A DNA stretch of 64,000 nucleotides, taken from positions 5,614,501 through 5,678,500 of the forward strand of contig CANTUQ010000073.1 of NCBI GenBank assembly GCA_947683425.1, read 5' to 3'. This document shows, one piece after another, positions 23,725 to 36,124 of the stretch. The notes below the pieces were generated by a model. That model had not been told where the DNA came from and ran no database searches. It worked only from the letters and a program-made list of their open reading frames with translations. Made by a program: the position numbers and the translations under genes. Source of the stretch: Excoecaria cochinchinensis (lineage: Eukaryota > Streptophyta > Magnoliopsida > Malpighiales > Euphorbiaceae). Each line of letters opens with the position of its first letter. Within the stretch, counting starts at the first letter, position 1.

Positions 23725-24165
23725 CCTCCTTTGCCTTAGTATTCCTCACCCTGAAGCATTCTTAATTGTTAAAACGAATGTTACTGATATATGATATAGA
23801 GTTATTCTTAAGTAAAAGAGAAAGGAAGAAAGTATGGAAGAATTAGTGCGATTTTACGCTAGGAGTTGGAATTCTACTTAAAAGAACTATTGCATCATTA
23901 AAAAGGAAATACTAAGCATTATTTTATGCATAACAAAATTTGAAGACAGTTTATATATGAAAAGGATTTTTACTAAGAATTGATTGTTTATCAGAAAAAA
24001 TATTTTAGAAAAGGATGTTAAAAATATGATTTCTAAACAAGTTTTTGGACGATGGGAAGCTTTGTTAAGCAATTTTGATTTTGATATTAAATTTATTAAA
24101 GAAAGAAATAACAGTTTACCTAATTTCCATTCCGTAAATTTTTACAGGGAAAATGAATTTTAATA
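23725..24165 (+). pseudogene. Endogenous pararetrovirus (Caulimoviridae-like) RNase H remnant
   Basis: Plus-strand translation shows the C-terminal part of a caulimovirid-type RT polyprotein. Recognisable are IPHPEAFLIV, the KKEILSIILCI segment and GRWEALLSNFDFDIKFIKER, which is where caulimovirid RNase H domains end. In-frame stops interrupt it near 23815 and elsewhere, and the TDAS-type catalytic motif is altered, so the domain is dead. It starts about 35 bp from the end of the LTR at 23689, so its 5' part was lost there. Family assignment rests on motif recall, not a search. Confidence 0.65.
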
Positions 24166-24723
24166 AGAAGATTATAACACCTTATACCCGGTCGGATGAA
24201 CGAGCCGGATAAGAATGGTACAAATCTATTTAAAGATTCATAATATACAAATAATAAAATTTCCTTCCGAAATTTATATAATATTTCAAATTGTACTATT
24301 TAATCTACATAAATTTTGGTAGAATTTTCTCTATATTATTGCCTAACCCCCTGTAAAGAAAAGTTCTTAACACTTCTAAAATCACTCCTTTGACTCTAGA
24401 ATTCCATAACAAACACCAGCACAAGTTTTTCCATCCTCCATTGTATTGATTAAATCATATGCTACTCTACTTCACTACATTTATTATACACAAGCCATTT
24501 TATATATTTATATTAAATATATATTCATAATTAAATATTTATACAAATCACTGTATTTCAATATTCTCTAAATTTAGTTAAGTGAAACTTTAAGTCAAAC
24601 TTCAATCATAATGCTATTTAAAACTTTTGTATAACTATTAGTTCCCTGTGATTTGGTTCGGACTTGGAATGAGTATTGCAAGCTTCCAACGTATAACCAC
24701 GTAGTTCTGCCTGCTCAGTTCTT

Positions 24724-24876
24724 TTTACTTAGCTAAACTCTAGAATAGAACTTAGGATTATTATTCTGACATTCACATCAAATATTTCTTTACAATCGCT
24801 CTTTACTTAGCTAAACTCTAGAATAGAACTTAGGATTATTATTTTGACATTCACATTAAATATTTCTTTACAATCA
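24724..24876. repeat. Two-copy 78-bp tandem duplication
   Basis: TTTACTTAGCTAAACTCTAG starts at 24724 and again at 24802. The copies differ at only a few positions, so the duplication is recent relative to the surroundings. Confidence 0.9.
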
Positions 24877-25534
24877 CTATATCCAAAAATTACCCTTGTA
24901 AATCAAATACTAAAATCATATGGCAAGTTCTATATCTAATCATATAGTTAGTTCATACTCATGTACATCCTATTCACGTTTACCAGAACAGAGGATGGTT
25001 ATGTTCAAAAATTGAAATCTAATTTACATCACTTTGTTCACATTCAAACTAAAACTACATCATATAATTTACATATTCAAATTTAAGACTTTTATGCTAA
25101 TGCTTAATTATTTTCCATGTCTTTTACATGCATGTATAACAAGTTCATATATGAATTCACACATTATAATTAGAAGCACATTTCAATGTAAGCTTTCAAA
25201 TCAACAATCCAAAACTTCGCTAAATATTGATCTTGGTATAAAATATACTTATCACACATAACTACGCTATTTCATAGAATTTTTGAGTAGTTTAATATAA
25301 ATATAATACAACATGCTTTTATTTTTCATTTGCGCATCAAGAACAAATTCTACTTAAATCTTATACTATACTATTACTAACATATATGCATATATGTTAT
25401 AGCATACTTGTGAACATTTATCATTTCCATCATATCATTAATTTATAGAATCATTTACCTGATCAGATGTGTAGGACTAGGACCTCCAAAGGTTCAAGCC
25501 ACATGAAATCTCTGCCTCATTTTTTTTTGTATTA

Positions 25535-25765
25535 CGGTGTGGAAACTGCCTTTAGTTCCACTGTACAGTGTGAGAACCATCATTAGACCCACTGCAGTGT
25601 GGAAACTACCATTGATTCCACTGAATACAGTGTGGGAGCCATCATTGGACTCATAGAATATGGTGTGAGAGCCATCATTGGACCCACTGAATATGGTGTG
25701 GGAACCATCATCGGACCTACTACGGTGTGAAAAAATGCCATTGGTTCCACTATGGTGCGAGATGC
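25535..25765. repeat. Short diverged tandem array (about five units)
   Basis: Units share TGGTGTGGGAACCATCATTG and TTGGACCCACTGAATA with substitutions. The array gives a repetitive minus-strand open frame (SNDGSHTIF-type) that I do not consider a gene. Confidence 0.65.
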
Positions 25766-28236
25766 CATGCTCGCTACACGGTGTCCTTATGGATAGCCAT
25801 GTACACTCCTTGTGTTTCATGCATATACAATCACACATTAACATTTAGACACTTTATAATATTTCAGTTTAGTTTATTATTTTTATTTTTATTTTTATTT
25901 TCATTTTCACAAAGTTCCCATATTTCCATATTTTTTAGCCTCCACATAAACATTAGCATGATTTTGCCTATAAATCATTTCTCATGATATATTCATTCTC
26001 ATATCACTCATGTATATTCTTAAGCTAAAATATCATTAGCTCACTTAATCATGTTAGAATATAATAACATGCATTTTCATCATTATTGTATATCTGACCC
26101 TTCTTTAAAATCTATTTATTTCTCAACAATAAAACTTTCATAAATATTCATGCCATATTTACTCGTATATTTTTATCAAACACATAACCTTAACTCAACG
26201 TATAATTAAACAAAAATTCAAATTAAACTTAGTATTCAACACCTTACTTAATCTGACTATTTAAGCATTTTCATCAAGGCATCTTGTTTTGTCATGCCAT
26301 ATGATTCATTTAACGGATATTCAAATCAATTATGAAAGCACTAAATTAATTTAAACATACTTCATGCATTTGATCTTTCCTAAGCCAAGCATAATTAGCA
26401 TAATTTGAATCAAATTACCATATTACATTTAATCGTCAACTTAAATATTTCATTAGCTTCAATTTATATTTAATCTCATAAGGCATTTACTATTTTATCG
26501 AACTGTAAGCAATTCCAAAAACCTACCTCAACATAATACATAATCTCAACAAAGTTTAAGAAAAATCACCAATATAGGCTCAATTATCAAATTAAATTCT
26601 TATTGTTATCGAATTGTTTTCAATTACATAAAATTATATCTCTGTTAAACAAGGTGTCAATTATTCTAGAAACTCTTACTTTCTAGCCAATTATTCACAT
26701 ATATAATTTTGCCATGTTAATTTCTAGCCAATTATTCGCATTTCTACTCTTAATTTCTTTAATTTAGTTTTATTTCATTAAAAATATATGTACATAGTAT
26801 TCTACCACTTCTTACTAGATGTATTTTTTTTTTAAAGATTTCTTATATTAAATTTAACATTCCCTATACCTTAGTTTATATTCAATTTAAATTTCTATAA
26901 TGTTAATTCTAAGTAATTATAACAATTTATGGAACATTCATATCTATATACTCTATAAAGCATTTAAAATACTAGCAAATATAACCATAAAATTTTTCAA
27001 GTATAGTTACATCCCTTTTTCATAATGTGTATCATACACATCTCATGGCACTACTTGTGCCCCTTTTTCTCATGCATAGCTTAATATCATTCAATATTCC
27101 TTAATAGGCTTATTCATTCATAAACACACATAATCTATAAAAGAAAAAGACAGATAAAATGATGTGTATGTATAAATATCACATACTACTATACATATAT
27201 AACTCATTTAATGCCTAATTAACCATTATACGTTGTCAATTTCATTCATCCCCAATTTCTTCCTAAAGATTCCAATTTCATACAAGCACATTTAGCACAA
27301 TTCAGCATTTCTTAATAATGACCTATTCTACCATTCTGTTTCCCCTGCATATGGGATTATTAAGCCAAGTCCCTGTTACGATTCCTTCATATTAATTTAA
27401 GACCAAAGCACTTACACTTGAAAGCATTCACATTAGATGAATAGCTCACTAACATAATTATATGTCAAAAATACATAAGCAATTTATGATTAATTTCCAA
27501 GTACACATACAATTAACTATTCCTCTAACTATACATAATTTAGCCTGTTTTCATATTCTTAAGTACGGTTAGCAAACAAGCATTTCCAATATCTTTACAA
27601 AACAAATTAACTTAATTATACAAAATAAATCCCCGTACCTTTATATGCTATTACCTATATACTTTGGTTTAGCTTAACATGTGTGATGTCAAACATTCAC
27701 CTATATTAAGCATACTTGCTCAAGCCAAATCGAATAGATCAAAAATACCAATGCATCAGCTTCTGGCCAATGTAAATAGTATATGCAATTAAAAGCACAC
27801 ACAAATTTCTAAATAATTATAAACAAGCAACTTGACCTAGCTACTAGCAATTTGAAATTTTACCCATTTAGCTTACTTTCCCATTTAAACATGCATGACA
27901 TTTCACATTGTGTCATTTTAGGGTTAAATAACACATACATAATAAATCTCAATATTTTCTCTATCATTCAGTAAGAAATCTTCACAAGAACACATTACAG
28001 TCTTTTTACCTTTTAACACTACATATCATTTATGCCAATTTAACAAAAATTATCGAATTAAAGTCATTTACAAAGATTCCTACTATTCAACCAAGATTGC
28101 AATTTCATCATCAATCCCCAATTTTTGTTCAATCAAACATTTTCTTTATCTTTTTATAGCTTAGAATCATATTCATCATATTAGTTAGTCAATTAATCAA
28201 GCATTTACCAAAATTTACCATTGACAGTATCCTTTC

Positions 28237-29636
28237 TGTAACGGGCTCGAACCCCGCCTGGCATCCAGGTCACTCTCGAGAGTCCATTTTTAGGACCCGA
28301 GACCTGATGGAGGTTCATTAAAACTCATGAAAGCTAATCGCTTCGCAATGGACAGGGATTTACCCCTATTCTATTGTTGGCAATTAACTTACGAGGGCGT
28401 CTGTTGGGTATCATAAGGTAGGTATCACAGAGTCGCCACCCAATAAAGTATTGGGAAATAATTCTAATCTTATGAAGCCAAAACCAGAGAGAGTTCGGGA
28501 CCTCACTCTTATTCATACATTTGGTTAATGTTATGTGAATGAGTTTTTGAAATCAATTATTTTATCTCTCTTCTCACACGGTTCATGCAATAAATTTAAA
28601 GCGCATTTCAATCATATAAAAAAGCAATAAATAAAGCGATAAATATAATTACAATTATAAAAAATAAACGCAGAAATCATAATAGTGATAGAATGAAAAT
28701 ACATACATAAATCGGGACGTTCATTTAGACGAGAACATTGGTTCCCAAGTACTTATTTTACAAAAAAAAAGGTATAGAGTTCTCAAATCAACTTTATGAA
28801 AAAGGATGAAGTGATCTCATTTTAATGAAAACATGAACCTTTCGTCTTTGGGATAAAAACGAGGACATTGGTCCAGTTTTATTAACAAGTTTTCAATTTT
28901 AGTAAAAAAATATTTTGTGTGGTGGTTCTTTTTAAGCGCGGTCGAATATCCTTTATTATTACAGTCCTCAAGCAAATGAAAGAAAATAAAATAATAATTA
29001 ATACATGCCTCGAATAATAAATCCTAAACTATTCGCTCCGACCGTGTTCCGCCTAACTCCATGGACGAGCCACATGCGGATTTCTTCACCGGAGCTGCCG
29101 GAGATCGCTGGTGGTCGACACCGCCACTATCGGAAGACTGATCGCCGTGCCCGAAGTTCCTCGCCGTCGGTCACGCACCGAAAATAAGCGGAGGTTGGTC
29201 AGAAAACACCCTAGAAAGTCGCGGCTCCACCTTCTCCGATCTTCTTCTCACAGCGAGTGCGGCCGATCGGTGGCCACCGCCCGGTTCGTCCGGGTCTCCT
29301 CGGTCTTCTGGTGGGGCGCGTGCAACGGTCCAATGTCGTGGGTGGCCGACGGCACCCCCGCCTTCTTCCCCTCTCTTTCCCATTTTCTAGCTTCGCGTCG
29401 TCCCCTGCGTTTTGTTCTCTTCCTTATTCTTTCTTTGTTCTTTCTATTTTCACTTCTCTTTCTTTCTTTGATTTTTTGCTTTCTGTCCCTTGCTCTTTCT
29501 TTTCTTTTTTAGTTTCCCTTCTTTTTTTCTTTTTGTTTTCTCTCCCTCTCGTCTGCTGGCCTCCTCCCTCTTTTTCTTCATATTTTTCTTTTTATACCCC
29601 AAAGGTAGGTTTAGCCCCCTTCATTCCCTCCTTGAT

Positions 29637-29685
<49 letters not shown>

Positions 29686-29941
29686 TTTTTCAATTTAATT
29701 TTATTTTAACTTACTTAAATTATCACATATTTTACTTAATTAAACACTCCATATTTATTTTCTTATTAACTTTAATTATCCTACAATATTAATTAATTTA
29801 ACCTAATCTTAATTTTTATTTTTACATATATTTTTTAGTTTTTACATTTTTTTTTGGAGAAATTATCAAGTTTGCCTAGAGAGCTAAAATTGCCCATTTT
29901 TTGGATAAATATTACCCTTGACTCAGGACCCCGTGTCTACA
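28237..29941 (-). mobile_element. Tat-5 3' LTR (about 1.7 kb)
   Basis: Minus strand: begins TGTAGACACGGGGTCCTGAG at 29941 and ends TTCGAGCCCGTTACA at 28237. A PPT-like tract lies directly upstream and no PBS lies downstream, so it is a 3' LTR. It contains the PBS-like AGAGTCGCCACCCAATAAAG (28431-28450), a GC-rich block (29035-29350), a pyrimidine-rich stretch and (TA)n at 29650-29681. The frames in the GC-rich block are repeat-derived. Confidence 0.8.
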
Positions 29942-29956
29942 GTTGCCCCCAATTTT
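29942..29956 (-). promoter_or_regulatory. Tat-5 polypurine tract
   Basis: Minus strand AAAATTGGGGGCAAC immediately before the LTR. Compare AAAATTGAGGGCAAC before the Tat-6 3' LTR at 43627. Confidence 0.75.
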
Positions 29957-31340
29957 AGGGAAACTAGTGCCTAGACGTCTAGATAAGTTAAAATTCAGAG
30001 AAGAAAGAAAGAAGAGACGCGTACTTGAGGCAGTTGTCGTTTCGATCTGAATGAAGTTACTGGGGTATTTATCGTCTACTTGTCGACGTGTTAACCCTCA
30101 TCGTTTTGGCATTTAACCTGTACTGTGTCTAGCCTTTTTATTTGACGTCTAACCTCTGTCGTTTTGGTATCTAACCTGTGCGGTGTCTAGCCTCAGCCAT
30201 TTCGGTATCTAACCTAATGGTTTGGTGTCTAACCTCCCTCGTTGAGACATCTAACTTGTGCGGTGTCTACACTTGTTAGTGTGGTGTCTAACCTCCCTTG
30301 TTGCAGTATCTAACCTGTGCGGTGTCTAGCCTTAGCCGAGTCGGTATCTAACCTGTTGGTGTGGTGTCTAACCTTCCTCGTTGCGGCATCTAACTTGTGC
30401 GGTGTCTAGCCTTATTAGTGTGGTGTCTAACCTCCCTCTTTGCGGCATCTAACTTGTGCAGTGTCTAGCCTTAGCTTGGTCGGTATCTAACCTAATGGTG
30501 TGGTGTCTAACCTCCCTCGTTGTGGCATCTAACCTGTGCGGTGTCTAGTCTCAGCCGGGTCAGTATCTAACCTGTTGGTGTGGTGTCTAACTTTTCTCGT
30601 TGCAGCATCTAACCTGTGCGGTATCTATCCTTAGCCGGGTAGGTATCCAACCTGTTGGTGCCCCCTGAGAGGTCTTTGGTTAGTTGCCCCCTGAGAGGTC
30701 TTTGGTTAATTGCCCCCTAAGAGGTCTTTGGTTAATTGCCTAGATTAACGCCTCTAAGAGGACTTGGGAATTTGCCTCCTCAGAGGGCTTAAGAGTCTGC
30801 CTCCTCAGAGGGCTTGAAAGTTTGCCTCCTTAGAGGGCTTGAAAGTTTGCCTCCTCAGAGGACTTGAGAATTTGCCTCCTCAGAGGACTTGGGAATTTGC
30901 CTCCTCAGAGGGCTTGAGAATCTGCCTCCTTAGAGGGCTTGAAAGTTTGCCTCCTCAAAGGGCTTGAGAATTTGCCTCCTCAGACAAAGCTTCAGAAACG
31001 CCAGCTTGTAGATGTGTGAGGTCACGGTTGAGAGTGATGTATACCATCTAGTAGGTGCAAGGCACCATATATGCATGAAATGCATGTGAAAAGCTATGCA
31101 TGTATGAAATAACATGCAAAGTTATGCATGTGTGAAATTTAAGCACATAATTATTCATATAAAATATTAAACATATGCAAAAGATTATACCTGTGAGATG
31201 CTTAGAATGCGACATGAGACAACTATAAGGTGCTATGTATGTGAAGTGTGATTTTAACCTCAACACCACAAAACACAAATACATTTCTAATTTCCCGATT
31301 CTTATCATACAAACATAATTATAAAATTAAGGAAAAAGCA
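29957..31340 (-). repeat. Tat-5 3' internal region with three kinds of tandem repeat
   Basis: From 30110 to 30656 there are many alternations of GGTGTCTAACCTCCCTCGTT and GTATCTAACCTGTTGGTGTG. Then come three copies of about 32 bp around GCCCCCTGAGAGGTCTTTGG (30657-30735). A 25-bp array follows (about 30765-30985, about nine copies of TTTGCCTCCTCAGAGGGCTT plus GAAAG). The last about 300 bp are AT-rich and repeat TATGCATG words. No coding sequence. The element continues no further than about 31340; its gag, pol and 5' LTR are absent. Confidence 0.75.
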
Positions 31341-31830
31341 AATTTAGTAGAGTACTTACTAAATCGGAATCGACTTTTTAAATATTTACTCATTTCTGTC
31401 TAACTGTGATCGGTTCACCGGCCGCCATTCACCGGAGCTTCACTAGAGCTTCATCGGAAGTGCACCATTACTACCTGCATGAAGCATAGATCACCACGGA
31501 TCATCTACTGGTGGTCACATGTCCTATGGATTGATGGTTTAGTCAGAATCGGTGTCGGAATGAGTCGCTGTGCCCAACTCCAATTTGCTCGTCACCGGCT
31601 AGTGAGGAGAACCGGTGGGTACAAGAAGAGATGCCAGATTGCCACGAGTCCGATAATGGTGTCCATCTCGCCACTCGACGTCGGAGGTGGCTGAAAAGTG
31701 AAGGAAAGTTTTCAGCTTTTAGGAGAGAGAAAAATCATAAAGAAAGAGAAGAAGGAGGAGGACGGTAGTGGTGGCTGTGATGGGCTATCGTCGCCTGCGC
31801 AGGTGGGGCTCCGTCCTTGCCTCGTTGTCT

Positions 31831-31894
<64 letters not shown>

Positions 31895-32044
31895 TTCTCT
31901 CTCTCTCTCCGTTATCCCTCCTATCATCCCATTTTCTCTCCCCTTTCGTTTTTTTATTCTTCTTTTAATTCTTATCTCGTGCTAATACATTTTACATTAG
32001 TCTAGAAAAATCTCCCAGCTTCCTTAATTTTGCCAATCTATCTT
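31341..32044. other. Unassigned flank of Tat-6 with a (CT)n run
   Basis: Contains a moderately GC-rich part (31410-31700) and a CT microsatellite (about 31831-31912). Open frames here are short and repetitive. It may be a diverged LTR fragment, since 29035-29350 has a similar CACCGGAGCT word, but I cannot support an assignment. Confidence 0.35.
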
Positions 32045-33273
32045 TGTAGACACCGGGTCCCGAGGCGGTCCAAGATCAGAATTACCCGATGATGAAAGTG
32101 ATACTTGCTACAAGTAAAGGTGTCGAAAATGATGCTCTTCCTGTCGAAAACTCCTTTTGTTCCTCAAAAATTTCTGTGAGAAAATTTGTTTCTTTTGCTT
32201 TCTTTTATTCCTTTCTACTATTTATATTTATTTTATTTTATTTTTTATTTTTATTTTTATTTTTATTTTTATTTATTTATTTATTTATTTTTCATTTCGC
32301 GTGCCATGCGTACGGGTCATGCCCGTCGCTATGGGCGCGCGCGTAGCAAAGGCCGCACGCGGCAGGGGCCGAGTGCACTGCCGCGCACGGGGCAACAGCT
32401 GCACGCGCGACCCACAGGGGCGCACGTTGCCAGGCGCGCATCGTCGAGGCTGGGGCGCGCATCGTCGAAGGCCTGCGCGCCCCATAGGGTGCGCTTCGCC
32501 AGTGAGGGGCGCGCCAGGCAACACGAGCGCCCCTTGGGAGCGCACTGCCTCCCCCCACGCGACCTTTTTTGGCAGCGTCGTTTTCCTTTGCGTTTTCTGA
32601 TTTTTTCAGTCCCATTTTCCCGTTACTTTCACATTTTTGTACAATTTTTGATAAACTAAAAATGAAAACACTTTTGTTCTCTTCCTATTTTTGGCCAACC
32701 CAGCAAATTAAAAGAAAGAATTGGGTTTCATTTTCAAGGGAGCTGCCATTTTATTCAAAAGGAAAAATTTAGTTTTTTCTCTCAACAAAGAACAAGGGCA
32801 GCCGTAGTTTCTTCAAGAAAAAATAAAAAAAAAAAAGTTCAAAGTTTTCAAGTTCTTTCTTCTTCTTTCTTCAAAAAACATATTTCATTCTTGGATTGAT
32901 TTTGAGCAAGAAAAATTAATTTTCTTTGTTCAATCTTCCACCAAAAATATTTTCATCAAAAATATTTTTTTGAGTTAACCTATTTTAAAACACAGTTTTT
33001 CATATTTTATTCAAGCATCTACCACCGCAAATTCGACAAGAAAAACAAATCGAGACACCGTTTTCTTCAATCTATAAAATTCTGAGGGTAAACATTTTGG
33101 ACCCGCCCTCATTTATTTTTGTATATCATTTATTTGTTGTCAATATTATTGTTTTTCATGTTATTGTCATTTATAATTTATTCCTAGCATTTTATTATGA
33201 TTTTAATACTGTTTATATATTATTTGTTTGTTTTAGTTTGATTCTTTTGTGACTTCCGTTGGCTTCTTCTTCT

Positions 33274-33364
<91 letters not shown>

Positions 33365-33377
33365 GTTTGTGTTTATG

Positions 33378-33427
<50 letters not shown>

Positions 33428-33637
33428 GTTTGTGTTTATGTTTATTATTATTATTATTATTATTGCTATTAAGATTTTCTTATTGCCTTCATTTTCATTA
33501 TTATTATTATTGTTATTATTATTATTACTATCATATGTTGTTATTATTATTATCATTCTATTAGTTGTTCATATTATTTTATATTTATATTATTGTTATT
33601 ATTATTATCATTCTATTAGTTGTTCATATTTTTTTTA

Positions 33638-33706
<69 letters not shown>

Positions 33707-33770
33707 ATTTATTATTATTATCATGTTTATTTATGTTATATTCATTATTGTTTATTATCATTGCCCATTA

Positions 33771-33838
<68 letters not shown>

Positions 33839-34993
33839 TTGTTGTGTTGCATCATTATTATTATTGTCATTATCATTATTTATTATTGTGCCCAATATTC
33901 ATTTTATCTTCACTTGATTAATGTTTTTAGAATTATTACTAATATTCTTAATATCATTTTTTCTGTCTGAGATTTATTTTGAGTCGCATTGTGTGGACAT
34001 CCCTATGACCCCCGGATGGGTCACGACGCGTAGACGAACACTTCGGTTTGGTGAGATCTTTTCAACCCCATTTCATGTGTTTTGCGTTTGTTTGTAAATA
34101 TTTGTTTTATTTATGCACGCGTGTAATAAAAAATCACAAAAATATTTGTACAATTAAATTGGGTTTTCATTAATAAAATTGGGACCAACGTCCCTCATTT
34201 TAGCTAAACGATAAAAAATATCACAATAAAACGAAGAGTTAGTTTTCTCCAAAAATGGGATCACTCATCCCGATTTTTCAAACTAGCAATCAATTAACTC
34301 TTTGATCCCTCTTCAAAATGAGCGCGTAGGGACCAATGTTCCTTAACCAAACGAATGCCCCGATTTATGTATACTTTTCTTATGTTTGATTTTGCTTGAT
34401 TGTTTAGATTCATGTTCATTTTCTTTTAGGTCCTTGTAATTAATTTTGGGGCAACATTATTTAATTTTCATTTGGGATTGTATTCCGTTTTCCAATTTAT
34501 ATTTTTAGTCCTCTTTCATTAGGGGTTATATTCCGCCCCTATTTCTCTTATAATTGTGTGCTTGCATGTTTGCTGCTTTCCTTTATTATTTTATTTACCG
34601 CTTTTCTTTATTTTTCTTTACGTGCTTAAGATGCGCCCTTAATTTAAAACGCATAAATCGTGTGAGATAAGAAATAGAATTTTAGGAAGTTAAAAACTCA
34701 TTTATAATTAACCAAAGCATAAATAAGAGTGAAATTCCGAACACCAATCTCTGGTCTAGACCAATAAGAGGTTAGAGACTCTTTCCAATTTCTTGTAAAT
34801 TGGGTGGCGACTCCATAATACCTCAAAGGTGCCTAAAGGCGTCGTGGGACTAGATGTTCCTTTCCAATGTTCTATTGGGAAGGAAGCATCCAAGATGTCT
34901 CATGGCGCCCATGATCAAAAGACGCGTACTAGTCCCTCGAATCCTAAAAGCGGATTCCGCGAGGACCCTTGCTGGGTTCCGGCACGCGTCACA
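32045..34993 (+). mobile_element. Tat-6 5' LTR
   Basis: Begins TGTAGACACCGGGTCCCGAG and ends GGCACGCGTCACA before the PBS. It holds a GC-rich, CpG-dense block (32297-32570), long (ATT)n tracts (33275-33362, 33378-33427, 33640-33693, 33777-33837) and, at 34805-34815, the PBS-like TGGCGACTCCA. It is longer than the 3' LTR mainly through extra ATT repeats and about 80-90 bp more of the GC-rich block. Frames reading poly-Ile/Leu/Tyr here are microsatellite artefacts. Confidence 0.9.
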
Positions 34994-34994
34994 G

Positions 34995-35012
34995 TGGCGA
35001 CTCCACTGGGGA
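34995..35012 (+). promoter_or_regulatory. Tat-6 primer binding site
   Basis: TGGCGACTCCACTGGGGA, one base after the LTR end CACA-G. This is the Ogre/Tat-type PBS. Confidence 0.82.
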
Positions 35013-36124
35013 CCTTTTTGAGACTTCGCTCTGAAAGTATTTTGGTTAAAATGTATAATTGAGTTTTTAAAACCTAAAATTCTATCTCTTTTCGAAAATT
35101 GCATTGCATCATTTTAGGGCCTTAGAATTATGTTAGTTGATCCCCTATCTTACCTCGGTGCGTTCCCAAAGCACAACCCTATTTTCACTCATTGTAGGGA
35201 AGTGTTAGGGATAATTACCAGCCAAAGTCTCGTACCATTAATGGTATATCAAATAGAGATCCGATCGATCGTCACGCTTGTAATGAGCTAGACCCATTGG
35301 CAGGGACCATACTTGGGTAGACCTAAAGTATCACCGCCTCGACCAAAGCCCATGTAATGACAAATAGAAACTTCCACTAGGTGGTATGCTCCTTAATACG
35401 ATGCTTGTGATGTGGGCCGTTACGTATTAAACAAAATCAAGCAAATTAAGTGGTCTTTTATCAAAGGTTTTCATGCCCCGATAGGTTCACCTTAATTTAA
35501 TTGAAACGTCCAAATATGTAATGGCCAAAACCATACGCATGTGCTTTAATTTAAGAGTGTTATGCTGCCGGTTTTTCACCATGCACCATGCGCGCCCATT
35601 GGGTTTCCCGTTGACCCATGGGTTAAGCCCACCTAGGAAGAGACTATTTGACCTCGTGTGTAGGAGTGATAAGGTTGGAAGGGTCTATCTGCTTGCATGT
35701 GGTTGTGAATACTGCACAGCATGCTCACGCATCGCATGTCATTCATGCATGTCAATAAGATAAATATATGTATATATAAATAATAATGTATTTTCTCTCA
35801 TGCTATGTGTGTATATATCCTTTTTTCTGCGTATCATTTTTCGCATGTACACATCATCCTGCATATAGGCATCCCATCGTATTGTGGCAATCTTTTGATC
35901 TCGCACTCATCGAAGACCATTTATATGGCACGGTCATGCAGTATACATGTCATCCATGCATGCATCATTCTAACAATCCGAATTTTCCAGCCATCATAAA
36001 TTGATCCAAGTGGACTAGAGGTTCTGACGATCGACTAGTGACGACAGACTCGCCCTATGGATTGCTAGAATTAGTGCCTATTTGGGATTTTGAGCCACTC
36101 TCAGCGACTAATGAATCATCTTCG
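35013..36124 (+). other. Tat-6 untranslated leader
   Basis: Contains the same conserved blocks as the minus-strand Tat leaders, in the opposite orientation: AATGAGCTAGACCCATTGGC near 35283 and GTTGACCCATGGGTTAAGCC near 35610. No gene. The gag ATG is proposed at 36125. Confidence 0.75.

Larger units (their letters stand above)
24166..28236. other. AT-rich region without recognisable genes
   Basis: Nothing coding was recognised. Visible features are a 78-bp direct duplication (24724-24801 and 24802-24876, nearly identical) and a short array (25535-25765) of about 40-47-bp units containing GTGTGG-AACCATCATT-GGACC. The rest is low-complexity AT-rich sequence with many short T and A runs. Old degenerate LTR sequence is possible. 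Confidence 0.5.

Noticed and set aside
25494..25844. Repetitive minus-strand frame (SNDGSHTIF-type)
   Set aside because: By-product of the short tandem array. No start context or family.
29111..29709. 133- and 150-codon frames in the Tat-5 LTR
   Set aside because: They follow the GC-rich then pyrimidine-rich composition, no domain is visible, and the segment lies inside an LTR.
30657..30990. Regular 25-bp repeats considered as a CRISPR array
   Set aside because: The units are directly adjacent with no unique spacers, and this is a plant genome.
31698..32005. Ser/Leu-rich and Arg/Glu-rich open frames on both strands
   Set aside because: Both come from the (CT)n microsatellite.
32157..32659. 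147-157-codon frames through the GC-rich block of the LTR
   Set aside because: The block lacks stops because it is GC-rich. The frame is not kept in the 3' LTR, and no domain is recognisable.
33249..33970. Long plus-strand open frames of Ile, Leu or Tyr runs
   Set aside because: They are translations of the (ATT)n microsatellites in the Tat-6 5' LTR. The same occurs at 44767-45288 and 18221-18529.
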